Notes: generated by a model from the letters alone, not told the origin. 64,000 nt of DNA from Plutella xylostella (GCF_932276165.1 NC_063997.1:10736001-10800000), one strand, 5' to 3'; positions 42,936 to 56,753 are shown, counted from the first letter of the stretch. Translations and numbers: made by a program.

Positions 42936-44499
42936 AGACGTCACTCTGGACTCCGAGCGGGCCAACATGGGGACTTCAGTGTAGGACATACAGTTGTAAG
43001 ACTAACTGCAGGGCTAGCACGGGGCGCACGTTAAGACGTGACAAAAGTTCTCCGTGTCGCTCCGCTCGCCGTTATGTGTGATGATATAGACTCCAGAATA
43101 CCATGACAAGAAAGCTTTAAGCGGTAAATATGCTTTTTAAAACTGCTGTATCTACTTATTATTATTTTGTGAATTTCTTCAGAAAAATGCCTAAATAATA
43201 TTTCGTCGATGTAAGTATTCTAACAAAATAATATACCTACTACCCCATGAGATAAAAATGAATTCGTCAATTGATATTTATGTGCAGGCCACAACGGTTA
43301 TATTGTAATGCAGAGAAGAAAATTGACTGATTGGTAAACCTTGTAGCTCTCAAAATTATTAGAACCGAACCCTAAAGACCCCTTTTTGTATCTATAAGAC
43401 ATTTTTTATGTTAATTGTTTTCCGTTCCCGAACAAACGTATTTATGAGAGGTAGAGTTTACAAACTACCCCATAATTTAGACATAAGAAACACTTTGAAA
43501 CTACGCCTGAGTTTAGCAATGTAAAATATTGCAATAAATAAAAGTAGCATTTGCCTTAGCCATTCTAAACTTTAGTGCTGAGATAATAGAGTTGCTTCGC
43601 TCTGATATAGACTTTATTTGAAGTTTTATTGAATAGCAATTCTAAAGTAGCATATTTATTAAAGTTCCTCAAATATATAGGAATGTGATGAGAAAAAAAA
43701 ATTGGGCTGACTGGAAAGAATGAGACTAAGGATTAATTAACTTTTTATTTTTCTAGAAATAACTAGAATTTTGAACGGTATTCTAAATATTATAAGATCA
43801 CAAAGCAGTTTTTGAAGAGGGTTAAAAAGAAATGGAACAGGTCAATTGTTAATAATAAATTAAACAAGAGTAAATGGCTGCTAAAGATGAATTATTTATT
43901 ATAATTTTGAACCGAAAAGAATCAGTGGCCTACTTGGAAACCTTTTTTGTAATCAATCATTGTATTCAATATTTTTAAAACCATGTAGGTAATAAAAATA
44001 ATTATTAAATTACGGAACTAAAATCATAAAATAACTACATAAATGCATTTATAATCAATTGAGGTCTAATTTCGAATGACAAAGCAATAGATGGTAACTG
44101 CCCGATATATTTATGTGAAAAATACGTTACTCTTTTGCAACGTAACATTTTGTGCCTAGTTATACATAGATTTTATAGGTAAGTATATGAATTATACATA
44201 ATTATGATTTATATTATAAATCTGCACATATATTTATGTTGTGAAATTAAATATAACATAATACATTTTATTATAAATCTGGAAATGATCTATGTACGTA
44301 CGACAGTAATAATCGTGAATATAAGCTGTATGCCTTGTGTGCACTGCCATGAGCTAAGTTTGATGTAGGTGAGGGGTTAAGAAAGTTATAATATTCTGTT
44401 ATTAAAATCCATGCTTAACAGTGGGATAACTAGTCTTCTGTATTATAAGCTTCGTAAAATGCCATTGCGCCTGAAACGGGCGACGATTAGAAATAGTAA

Positions 44500-44745
44500 A
44501 AGTGATATGTTTCGGCAGCAATCGTTAAGCCTAGTAAGAGGCCTTCGGGCGGCTTGAAAATATCTTTACAGTCGGGTTGTCCACTTACCCGACAACTCAC
44601 TCAGAACAAGGCAGGTTATGTTGGGGTCCACTAACCCGCGTGGTGGACTAGGCCTCAACCCTTCCTTCATTGGAAGGAAACCCGTGCCCCAGCAATGGAG
44701 GCGTGATGGGTCGTGATGCTGATATGCAATTTACGCCTCCACGAA
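44500..44745 (+). mobile_element. SINE (metulj-like)
   Basis: CCTTCGGGCGGCTTGAAAAT, then GGTTATGTTGGGGTCCACTA, TTCCTTCATTGGAAGGAAAC, CCGTGCCCCAGCAATGGAGG and GTGATGGGTCGTGATG. Shares blocks with the minus-strand copy at 1490-1600. Confidence 0.55.
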
Positions 44746-46254
44746 TTAAGAAATAATGGCTAATATTGCTTGCGGTGGACAATGACAGCTACGCGCAGTC
44801 GCATTTTACGGGGCTGATGAATCTAAAGTAAATTATATTGATGCGGATAGATGGGATACTTCAGGCCTATTATTTGTAGTATCTTAGAAACATGTATTAA
44901 ACAAAAAAAAATCTCAGTTTAGCAGCTTATTGTTTTATAGTCTATTTGTGTACATATAATTTATTATAAGTGCCTGTTGACCTCAGTCAAGTTGATAATC
45001 ACAAAAAGAACTTCAAGAATGTAGGCATTTAGTCATAATAATAAATATGGATCTATTTCAAAGTTTCCTCTATACTTTAACTATAGTCTTAGTCAGTGCC
45101 TAATGTCCAGAGAGATAGCGTGTAATCATTTTATTATGAAATAATTGTAAGTATAGGAATATCGAGAGATTTATGTCCCACCACAAAATAATGTATTGTT
45201 TTAATAGTGATACGGAATAATTAAAGCCTATCACATATTCATGACACACATAATATGCAAACACAGTGACGCCCATTCTTACCATAGAATAACGAGTACT
45301 ACTTGTTATTTTATGATTCTTACTAAAACCACATTATTGTTGTTTAAAGTCACCACTTGACCTGTGGCGCTAGTGAGGCAATGAAGGATCAAAATAAAAT
45401 ATTTACGCATTTAATGAAGTTTTTAGTCACATCGTATTGAAATAATTGTAAGATTATTGGCTAGTGCAGTTGTAAATCGCAACATTAGTGACCATGACAT
45501 ATTAAGCTTTAGTTAGATTTAGGTATAACGTTTAAGTATATTTATTGTAAAGATGAGAAACATATTGTAGCGATTTAAGCTTGGAAGATAGAGATTTATG
45601 TATTATTTAAGAAAAAATGCACGCAGTATTCAATGCTCTCTAAGACGTTTTAAATCCAAATGAATATTTAAAAGTGTTTCATAAATAAACATAGGTATAG
45701 ACGTGGCGATTATACCTGGTTTCAGCAAAGATGATTCCTATGACATTATGAGTTTCTCGATTTTAGAGATATCCCATAATAGGGAATATGCATGTCATTC
45801 AAATAAAGGTCAAATATGATTTTTAATAAACTTTGTTATTTCAAAATTATGCCTTCATCAATATTTTTGTTTGTAATTTATTGTTGAGCAAATAAATAAT
45901 TATTATAATCATTATTCTGAGCCGTGAAACGAAACTGTGACGACACACCTAGCGCGCCCAAAATGACGGGCGTTTAAAGTGGTCGTGCTGGTTGTAAATT
46001 TTTAACTTTCTTTAAAATAACTTTTTTTTTTATTTGGCTTTGAATTTTTAAATATAATAAAGCGGTGTAAAACTGTCGAATAGGAATATATAAAAATACA
46101 TGCATATTCCCTATTAAATTCGATGTGTCTATCGACTTATTGTGTGGTGTGAATCGTATCCGAATATGATTAATTAACACAGATTTCGCAAAAGTATTTG
46201 TGTGTAAGTCCATGATGAAACCGTATATAATATGATAACGTATTGTCGTTTATA

Positions 46255-46446
46255 CAGGTGTTGCAAAAAGGGTATACTAAGCCGAAACCAGCAAGTGCAG
46301 CATGTTCTATCTTTTCCCGAAACTGAAATGAGAATGGTATTTTTTTTTTGCGAATTTTGAAATTCTTATTTCAGATTCGGGCTTAGATATAACATGCTGC
46401 ACATGCTGGTTTTGGCTTAGTAGGTATACCCTTTTTGCAACACCTG
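46255..46446. mobile_element. MITE with TA duplication
   Basis: 192 bp with inverted ends CAGGTGTTGCAAAAAGGGTA...; pairing continues through about 60 bases per arm (CTAAGCCGAAACCAGCA, GTGCAGCATGTT). Flanked by TA. Tc1/mariner-type non-autonomous element. Confidence 0.8.
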
Positions 46447-47700
46447 TATTATATGTGAACGAAAATGTGAATATGTTTGGAAATACAATAAACTGCGTAA
46501 CGTTCTCTCACTTTAGGTGGCAGTCAGTTTCGTTTGAGCACGGCGTAATTCGGAAAATTGTGAACTGTTTTTTCTGTAATTGTTCATTCATACATGCGTG
46601 GTTATATTATGCCTATTATTTTAATCTCTAATTGCATTTAAATATCACATATTGAAAGTGAGAAAAAGATTATATAGTTGCCTTATTATATACCATTGTG
46701 TTAAACCATATAGATGGAGTTTGTCAACGATTATGTACCAACTGAGTAGGAGGCAATAATTTTTACATAGATAGAAAAACAAACTTGAAAGAATGTAAAA
46801 AGTGAAATTTAAGATCTACTTCATATTACTTTGTTTTTTTAAGTCTTAACTTTATGTTTAAGTATGTATTATAAACCCTAACATATTTGCTCATTATTAC
46901 CTATTTTTTTTAACATAATAATAATTGTAGAGTTAGGAATCACAAGATATATGCATCACAAAGATTGCTTTATTTATTTGTAAAAGTTTTTTTTACTGTT
47001 GAAAGCGCCTAGGACATTTTATAAATCTGTCTTAATTTTAAATCTTAGATCCTGTAAGTTTCGTAAGTAGCTACTGACAATCACAAACACACTTCTGGAC
47101 TTTTTCAAACTAACAAATAAACCATCTAAGTACCTATGTTGAATAAATGAATGAGAAGTTTGTGAGCTTGACAAGGTACAAAAGTATTGTAATGATTATT
47201 CCGCATAATTATGGCCACCGATCCACATTTGTCCGTCCTGTTTTTATTAATAAAATATCTGGCCCGTGTCTATCATAAATACGTTTTGTTTCTTTTTACC
47301 TAAAATGTAAAAGTTTACGGTTGTTAACAAACATCACTTATAATACATCAGTATTATATTTTGTTTATGGCAGACTTTATGCATTCCTTGTCCTTGTAAG
47401 CCTTTGTAGAATTCATGCAAATATCGTAACCTAATAACTACTTAAAGTTCACTCTATTACCATCCTACCTATACTTACTAAAGATATAACAGTACAAACT
47501 ACGTAACTATGTTTCATTTAAAACTGCATTTTATTTTTGTACGGATTGCGTTGTTGCAACCTTGCAAGTCGAGCTATGTTTAGCATAATGATGGTTTCAT
47601 TTTTAAATAAACAATTAAAATAAACTGTACGTATATTATTTAATCAATTTACCTACTGTTGTTGCACAAGTGGTACTAAAGTGGTATTCAAGAATTGGTA

Positions 47701-47830
47701 AGGCCTCTACACACCAAAGCCGCTGACCCGGCGGCTCAGGCCGCCGGCTCAACCCGCCGGCCTCATTTTGTACTATGTTAACCCGCCGGCACTAGGCCGC
47801 CGGGTCAGCGGCTTTGGTGTGTAGAGGCCT
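47701..47830. mobile_element. Foldback element with perfect 35-bp arms
   Basis: AGGCCTCTACACACCAAAGC...CGGCGGC at 47701-47735 is perfectly inverted at 47796-47830; the centre has a second GC-rich inverted pair (CCGCCGG). No transposase. No certain target duplication is visible. Confidence 0.75.
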
Positions 47831-49847
47831 TTAGAGACCTTTCTGCTTATACCACTTTTGCAACACTCTGTATACATATTATGTTAATCGTTACCTATCT
47901 AACTAACTGGAGAAAAGATTAGATAAATAAAACGCAATTTATTTTGAAATGGAATTGAAAATTTATTAAACCTACCTACCTAGTATAGTAATATTACAAT
48001 AATCTTCTCATCTCTGTTACAAGTTTGTATCACATGGATTTGAAAATTATTTTAGAAAATACTATGATATTATAGAAGCTTGAATACATATTATTCAATA
48101 AATACAAAATTAATTTTAAAAAAACATAATTCATTTGATCAGCTTCAGCGCAAACTTCTGTATTTCTAATTTAACAATAATAAATTTGAAAGAATTTGTT
48201 GGAGCTACCTACCTAATGATTAAATAATTGAAAAAAGAGTTAAAATAATTAAAACTTACATGTAGAAAAAGTGTTAATTATTACAAGTATGTATTATGCA
48301 CACAACAAAACCATGATAATGATGAGTGAAAAGTCTTAAACTAAATATAAAATGCAAACCGTAAATACATGTGAAAACAGTAGTGAAGAAAGTAAGTAAA
48401 AATACAAAATTTAAAGAAACTTTTATATGGAGCTTGTTCGGTACAAAGTTAAGTATATTGTACACCAGAAATGAAAATTCTGTAAAGAAGTTATAGACGG
48501 AAAACTTATATTTGGTAAATTGTAAGAAACTTATATTATTTCAGAGTTCAGTGCTCTTAATTTCACATTGTCATTTCGTCAAATGCTCCCAAAATACACA
48601 TCAAATAATAGAGAACTGAAACAGTAAAGTTTAAATTCCAGTGTAGCGTATGAAGTGATAGGTTTGCCCAATACAAGCCGATTTACATTTTAACTTAAAT
48701 ATAGCTCTCCATTATACTTTATTAATTAAAACGTTATATATAAATTACGCCCTCCATGTGATAAAGATTCTATATAAAAAATAAATGTGTCTCTAATACG
48801 TAATATGTAAGTTTTAAATCACCAAAATACATATTACACCAAGCACTAAATCTAAGTTTCTTTTTGAAGACATATACGTTATTTGTGACAATATTTTTAT
48901 ATAATGATATAATTTTATTGAAATAGCAAGGTTTTGTATTGCTTTTAATAGATGCTTTTATTTACGAACTAAGGCAGCTTTACACTTGTAATAAATGAAT
49001 TACTTCTCAGCTACATAGCGTTGACAAGCCGATAATACAAAACGTTAAGTTTAGTTAAGTTATAATTATGTAGGTAGTTGATTTAACCTCAAACAGACTA
49101 TGATATTTTATTTAGGCAAACATTGCATAAGAAATGAGAGTAGCCACTTTATAGTCCTATTCAAAGCCCTAAATTCAGATCAATCTTAAAACTAATAAAA
49201 GTTATATTCGTACCAACGCCGTTAGAACAAGTTATAAATACCGTCGATCTCCAAACTATATTTTATCTTTACCATGCAAACATTTTGTAGAAATGTATCC
49301 ATATGTGTGTCAATTGGACATATACTTTACACGTGAGGAAGGCCAGAACATTCAATCTCAATACCAAGTGCCACAGATAGTCGATATCTAAAGAACAAGC
49401 CGAGTAGTTGACCAGCAGATAGGTATATAATTTATTATACTTTGTTAACATATAGGTAGGTATATGGAACTGCCAGTCTACGGTCGAGTAATGCCTACAT
49501 ACAAACACATCCCCACTACACACTTACAATTATATCGATTACAATTTGAAAACACTACTTAACCCTATGTTATAATAATATATCTAAATTTAAATTTGTT
49601 ATTTATTACTAAGCCTACAGTTACAAAAACGTCCAAGATTTCCAAAATATATAAATATTACTATTATCAAATGTTTTGTAAAATTTAAATAAACGTTTTA
49701 TTACTTGTCACTATATAAATTGCGATTCGAAGTCTTCATTTGTTTTACTTTTATTGTGTTACTGAAATAACTAGAGGAAAGGGGACCATTTGGAAAATTA
49801 CGGGCCTATAGGGGGGCCTCTAAAACCTCTACGGGCTGCGTGGAGCA

Positions 49848-50010
49848 GAGGTTCACTCTCTAAATTGACGAACGAACGAACTAGAATTGTCACGGGATCG
49901 GCACGCTTGACACAACGAGATAGCTTTGGTTGCAAGGTAGGAAAGCGCTGCGCTAACCAATGCTCAATCTCGTTGTATTAAGCGTGCCGACCTAGAGAGT
50001 GACACCTAGA
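49848..50010. repeat. Imperfect inverted repeat
   Basis: TTCACTCTCTA at about 49851 pairs with TAGAGAGTGA at about 49993. Inside, CGGCACGCTTGACACAACGA pairs with TCGTTGTATTAAGCGTGCCG. Probably a MITE-type element. The frame at 49790-49981 overlapping it is not a gene. Confidence 0.55.
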
Positions 50011-51878
50011 TGCTGTGAATATGACGTTATGGGCCAGGAGGACGCACTAGAACAAGTGAGGGGCCGCCGCAACCACCACTGCCTACCTACCAGCTTCGAT
50101 AATTCTCTTGCAGGCGAATGAAAATGTAATTTGTGCAAAAACAAATTTGAATCATCAGATTTTTTATCGCTCTAGCCGCCTGCCTGTGCCTGTATTCTCA
50201 GCACTCTTTTGTAAGAAAATTTATAGGTAAGTATTCAAATCAATTGTGGCTCTGAGTATAAACACACTTTTAAATCCACTTTCACTAAAATAACATCAAT
50301 GAATAACTACAATTTAAACTCTATTTGTTGCGTTGTTAAACTTTAAATATAAGTATATTTAAAAAGAAACGTCTAATTATAATTAGGAATGTAAAAATAA
50401 AAACGCTATTTTAAAAACCTACGATAAACTGTGTCATTAATAACTCTACTAAAAACTTTGTTAAAATGCAACTCGCTATAAAATTGCAATTCCAATATTC
50501 TTGTCGTAGTAGAAATGTTAAAAAGTATTAGCTTAGGTAATCTTTTCTACTCGAGTTTAATTATATTGTTATTAAAACGTGCGTACTCCCAAAATATTCG
50601 GTTTGCGTCAGTATCCGCGACATACCGGTCGGTACCGCGTGTAGTATCAATAAAGTCAGATACAATATAGAAAACGTTCAGAAATCACATACAATATCAA
50701 TATTACTCAGTATTGGTCCTTGTAATGCTCATTACTTCCAGAAAAACAACACAAAATGCACGCGAGACGATCTCTGAATGATAATGATCTCATTCTCTGT
50801 AAATCCGTATCAAACTAGTCTGCACTTTTACCTTACGTCGGTTAATTATCAAAAACCATCTAAAGTTATATTTTAAGCTTATTTTTAAATTTTTAGCTTC
50901 CCGCCTCGTCGTCTTACACTATCATGCAAAATATCTGAGTAAAAAACTGATAAATTTTTTGTATGCCAGCTTCCGGCTCATAAACAATTGTTTGAAATAT
51001 GTTACCACTATATGCAGTGGGTATGGAATATTGTCAACTAACAAACAATACACTTATTGTGTCTTAAAATAATTGATATCTAAAAACAAAAATTAACAAT
51101 AACATGTAGTTAAGTTAGATAAATGTGATATTTTTATGTAAAAAAAACAGTTTTAATTGTCGTATTACATTTTTGTGACTAAAACATCCTAGAATGATAG
51201 CTAATAAATTTGATTTTAGCCACCAAAATGCGCTACAGAATACAGATATTGATTAAAAAAACTAAACTACCCCCGATAAATAGCTTGCGTTATTTAGTAA
51301 TAGTAAAGATCCTAGGAGTGACTTTGCTTCCATCAATATTTTTTTATAAATATTATAATTTAATCGTATTACTTGATTTGATCCTTAAAAAAACGATCGT
51401 TGCGTGTAATCTGCTGATCAGCTAACAAGTCATAACTATCGTATGCTCATTGCAGCTACCAGCTACTAGAGAATCTCAGCATATATTTTCCCTTGATGGA
51501 AACATAGTCACCGAATTATTATAAAATATCGTAAATGCCTACTATAATTTGTATGTTTGATTATTGATTAATGATAAAAGCAACACTTCTCTAATACACG
51601 GACGCCAACAGCGAAGCTTCCTTAAACTCTCTACCGCGCCCTAAATACAATCCTTTATGAAAAATATTTATTAAACCGTAACTACTAGTATAAAAATGTT
51701 TTGTGTACGTAATAGTTATATTCTATTAAATATATTGAAAATCTAAGTTACATAGGTTCCCAGTGATTCATAGGTATCTCGTTATTGCTTCTAAGTCATT
51801 TAGTCAATATTAGTCTGATAGGTCCGTCGCGGAATACAAGTAGTAGAGGAAATGTTTGAGTAAATACGTGTTGTGTGG

Positions 51879-53224
51879 CTACTGGTGGCGGTTGACGGGC
51901 GTCTGGCAGTAGGGGCACTCGTCGGCCGAGGCGGCGCAGGGCTCGCACAGCACGTAGTGGTTGCAGGGCGCCAGCGTGACGGCGCGCGCGCGCTGCTCGC
52001 AGGCCATGCACTTGGTGGCCGTCTCCAGGTACAGCACCTGCTCCACGTCCTCCAGGTCCTGGCGGCACTGCGCCTGCAGCGCCTTGAGCGCGGGGAGCGG
52101 TAGGTGGCGCAGGTCGCGGGGCAGCGCGCGCGCGCGGGCCGCGTCCAGCTCGCGCTTGAGGGCCGCGGCCAGGGCGAGCGCGTCGTCCCGCTGGCGCTCG
52201 GCGCGCGCCGCCGCCCGGCCCGCGTCGTCCGCCTCGCGCTGCCACGCGCCGCACGCCGAGCGCGCCTGCGCGATGCGCTCGTCCCAGCGCAGCGCGGCGG
52301 CGCGCGACGCCAGCAGCTCCTCGCGCAGGCGCGCCAGCTCGCGCGGCGACGTGGCGTCCGAGCCGCCCCCGGCGCCGTAGCTGCCCGTGCGGTAGGCGGG
52401 CTCCTGCGAGTAACGCATGAAGGGCGGCAGCGGCGAGCCGGCGGGCGGGCGCGAGGGCGGCGGGATGTTGACGGGCGCGGAGCCGCCCAGCAGCTCGGAG
52501 TCCTGCAGCTCGCGGTCCAGCGCCGCCACGAGCCCCAGCGGGTCGTCCAGCGACAGCTCGTCCAGCGCGTTGCCGACCACCTCGTGCAGCACGCTGGCCT
52601 CGAAGGGCGAGCGCGGCCAGGCGTGCGCGGGGGCGGGCGCGGGCGCGGGGGCGGGCGGCGCGCTGGACGCCGAGCTGGTGGACGCGCACTCGGAGCCGGA
52701 GCCGGAGCCGTTGCTGAGCGCGTGGTGCAGCGCGGAGACCGGGGCGGGGGCCGCGGCGGGGGGCGGGGGGGACGCGCGCAGCCCCAGCAGCCCGCCCTCC
52801 AGCTTCTTGTCCGGCGGCAGCGTGGCGGACAGCAGCTCGGCCAGGTTGGTGCCCACGTCCAGCGCCGCGGGGTCGCGCGCGCCCGGTCCATCCTCCGCTG
52901 TATACAACAAGATACATTACATGTTGCATGATACAATATTAACATTCAATAAAAATCAGTATTGTCAACTGATTGATCAGTAGTTGCTGCTCCTAATCTG
53001 TGTGGGACGCAGTCTCGCTCACAACTTAGTTACGTTACAGTTGTGAGCATATTCTATGTAAGTACTCACGTTCAACATGAGCGAAGGCGCAGAACAGCGC
53101 CCTCGGGCAGTAGCCGGCCTGCTGCACGTCATTGCACTTGGTGCTCTTGTAGATCTCGGGGTGGAACTGCTGCTCCGTGCGCGTGTGGCAGTAGCCGCAG
53201 CCGTCGCCCGCGTCGCAGTTGGAC

Positions 53225-53256
<32 letters not shown>

Positions 53257-55059
53257 GGGGCAGGGCGTGGAACGGTACTTGTACTTGCGCGGGGAGCGCC
53301 GCTTGTCCTGTGGCGGGAAAGTGAATGTGAAAGTGAAAATGCATAAAATATCTTTCCTGTATGATTTATTTACACACACATTAAGTATGTGTACAGTAAC
53401 TCACTAATTATGTAGGTACATAGTATGTAAATGTTTTAAAAGGATAAATTACATTGTCATCAATTATTTATTGAACAATTAAAGATAACTAATGAGTAGT
53501 GTACTAAACTCTTAAAGCATACAAAGATATTAAATATCTTTTTCAGAACACAATGTTAAACATAGTACTTTGTTTCATTCACAATTTCAACTTACCTTGC
53601 TATTGTGATATTGTGGGCAGGCATATCCCTGTCTGCATAACCTAGGTGGTCTTTTACATGGCTCCGTTTTGTATGAGGATAGTACATAATTAGTATCTGA
53701 AACAAACATAATTTCATCAATATTTTACAGTTCTCATGTAAAACAATATTGTAAATTAAAAAAAATGTGTTATTTGAGAGTTTTACTAGTACTTCAGAGC
53801 AATGGCAACTTAATCCATCTAGAGTGTAAAATTTTAATTGCACATAAATCAGGATTGAATGGATAAAGTAGTAAATAAACAAACATAAAATTATGTACAA
53901 ATGGTACTTAAATCATACCTTGCCATTTAGGGTCTTCATTCATCAAATTTCTTTCCCTGTCTAAAGCATTAGGCGCTGCATCAGCATCATTTGGATCTGG
54001 GTTCTCTAAGGCCTGTAGTTCCCTAACGTCCAGCACAGGTGGTCTAAGGTCCGGGGCACCGTGTGCGAAGGCACAGTGAGCCCCGTTCTTAGTGCAGAGC
54101 CCCCGGGCGTCCGTGTCGTGGACGCACATGCAAGTCTTGTAATACCGGAGGTGGTAGCGCCTCTCCGTGTCCCCCGCTGTCCGGTGCAGGTATGGGCATC
54201 TGTTGGTGGCAGAGATAGTAGAATTGTAAGGTTTCTTTAATCATATTATTATGGGAATATAGTCTTAATTATTGTTATTGATCTGTTATTTTTGTTCATG
54301 TGATGGAATTTTCATTCATAAACTTTGTATTTTAGAAAATACAGTTAGTTGTAGAATTTGTATTCAAATGTCCTAATCCAACATACATGAATAGAAAAAA
54401 CACAAAGAAAGCTCCCCTCTAACCATTGCATTGAACAATGGAATGAAAGCCCAGCATTACCCAACCAAATTTAATAGCAAATGGAGGTTTGACATACTCA
54501 ATGTCACTAGGACAACATAATTTGGTCGGATAATAATATTGGTAAACAAATTGGAAGAGAAAGGCCAGCATTCCAGTTTAACAACAAAACAACTTGGTAT
54601 TTTTCTCTCACTAAAATCTAATAAGATACGCGATACACCAAGCGGCGAGGATAAGGACCGAACAAACACCAAATAGACTATACTTACTCATCTCCATCTT
54701 CACATATTCCTGAAGTCTCATTATATTTGGTACAATAGTTATCTGCGCTATAGTTGAAGGAACCATCTCTTTTCCTGACCGGCCTGCGTCTTCTCTGATT
54801 ATTGAAATGCCAGTGAAAACACGTAAAAGGCCTATGTTGTGTACATTTATGTTGTAGAAATGATGGACACTGCTCGACGCGAAATTCTTTGAGATATCTG
54901 CAACAGAACAACGCGGGTATCAACGTATTGCACATCACTTGAAAGGTCTCTCAAAACACTATCACTTCACGTTAAAATCACCGCATTTAGCGAAACTTAC
55001 TTATAATGATTTGGTTTTTCTGTTTGGGCTGTCAACAAAGGCTTCGACTCCGACGGCAT
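51879..55059 (-). CDS. unk: RING/CCCH zinc finger protein unkempt homolog
   Basis: Six exons in phase: 55059-55001, 54897-54688, 54199-53919, 53696-53596, 53307-53070 and 52897-51879; total 635 residues. It starts MPSESKPLLTAQ, then HYKYLKEFRVEQCPSFLQHK and CFHWHFNNQRRRRP, followed by successive CCCH fingers (CTKYNETSGICEDGDEC; KTCMCVHDTDARGLC...CAFAHG; KTEPCKRPPRLCRQGYACPQ; CDAGDGCGYCHTRTEQQFHP; CNDVQQAGYC...CAFAH). Then comes a long Pro/Ala-rich region, a coiled coil (about 500-590) and a C-terminal RING-like finger CMACEQRARAVTLAPCNHYV...CPYCQTPV. This is the complete unkempt layout. Known family role: sequence-specific mRNA binding and translational control in neural development, cytoplasmic. 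The last exon is extremely GC-rich, so long frames appear on other strands and frames; these are shadows. Confidence 0.95.
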
Positions 55060-55800
55060 TTTGGATACCTATTGCGCCGCTCGCGACGCGCAGGGCACGC
55101 TCTCCACAACCAATTAAAATTCAATTTATGATCACGTGATTTATTATGTTATTTACATTGAAATTTAAGTAAATAATCACAAAATGCCACAAATGTAATC
55201 GTCCTTGAACTTAAAAATTATCTTGATTCCTCAAACATTTGGAAAAACAGGCACAAAAACCCACAAAAACTTTCTTTCATTCATTCATCTGACCTGTCAC
55301 GTAGGATGTTTTCTACCCATCTCTTTCTTGCCTATATGAGAAACTATGTGTAAGAGCAGGACAAAAAGTGGGACAGAAAAAAAACTTATTTTGGACGCTG
55401 ATGCTATTTCCTTGGAAAAATGATTTTTCATTGTTATTTTTTACATTTGAAAATTGGTTTAGTGTAGGTTTGTAGGTACTCGTGTTTTACCACCAACAAC
55501 GAAAAAAATCGTTATCGTCATACGCATACGTAACGCTGAGATCTAAAGAAATCGAGGTTCTCGGTTCAGTGTCTGCCGAGATAATAGAATCATTCGAATT
55601 CGAATCCGGAGACGAATTCATGTTAACTTAAAATTTAAGTGTTCTGCAAACAATACAATGTCATAAAATACATATTTTCTAAACTTTCTGAATTTTTTAC
55701 AAACAAATATATTTATCAGGTTTAAAAAAAATGAATGAATCCAGTCCATCCTTGACCGCATTTATAGGAGAAGAAAAAATATTTTCGGCTGACCACCCTA
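55060..55800. other. Divergent spacer between unkempt and histone H3.3
   Basis: No coding frame. The start codons of the two head-to-head genes are 1.15 kb apart, and each must have its 5' UTR and promoter here. AT-rich middle; the right end holds the CCAAT cluster. Confidence 0.55.
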
Positions 55801-55808
55801 TTTATCCA

Positions 55809-55975
55809 CCAATCAGAAGGCAGCTTTCTCTAGAAATTAAAAGCGGCAACCAATAGAAAGCCCTACTTCGGCACCAATCAAATACTCAGATTCTCTGCGT
55901 TTTCCACCAATCACATCACTGAATGTTGGCGTCACTGATCGCCCGCCCGCCATTCTCTCACGTCGCCATCTTGCG
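55809..55975 (+). promoter_or_regulatory. Histone H3.3 promoter with four CCAAT boxes
   Basis: CCAAT pentamers at 55809-55813, 55850-55854, 55874-55878 and 55907-55911, all in the same orientation and 24-41 bases apart, followed by TCACGTCG and GCCATCTTG (resembling a YY1/Pho site). Clustered CCAAT boxes bound by NF-Y are common in histone promoters. The start site is inferred to lie around 55950-56000. Confidence 0.6.
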
Positions 55976-56208
55976 CATATGATTATTGTTGTGGAAGCTT
56001 GCTTCTAAATTTCAAATTTTGTGAATTCGTAAGGAATATTCAGATTCAGGTGAGTTTAAAACATAGTTATTTGTCTAAATATAAGTTATAATGTAAAATT
56101 TAAACAGTTTATAAACAAAATTGGAGGGAAAATGATGTTTCTGAAATGTGTACCTCGGGGTCATTGTGTTGTCGCAATCGTACTTAATTCCGTGTTTGTT
56201 TGCAGTAA

Positions 56209-56753
<545 letters not shown>

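Larger units (their letters stand above)
38877..41089 (+). other. Intron 38877-41089
   Basis: After the donor repeats it is AT-rich with long T runs (39298-39317, 39488-39504, 39600-39620), TA microsatellites (39440-39480) and paired TACAATAC repeats (40565-40640). An orphan minus-strand frame lies at 40686-40913, and there is a duplicated 3' end. Confidence 0.5.
42936..51878. other. Spacer between the large gene and unkempt
   Basis: About 8.9 kb, AT-rich, without convincing coding frames. The left end must contain the 3' UTR of the large gene and the right end the 3' UTR of unkempt; several AATAAA signals exist on both strands, so the exact ends cannot be fixed. Embedded repeats at 44500-44745, 46255-46446, 47701-47830 and 49848-50010 are listed separately. 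The stretch 48000-49780 shows nothing beyond AT-richness, and 50010-51780 nothing but scattered short frames. Confidence 0.55.

Noticed and set aside
49790..49981. 63-codon plus-strand frame
   Set aside because: Overlaps an imperfect inverted repeat and has no recognisable domain.
51796..52945. Several long frames (140-380 codons) on both strands over the last unkempt exon
   Set aside because: All are shadows of the very GC-rich real exon; only the frame ending in the RING-like CxxC motifs continues through spliced exons.
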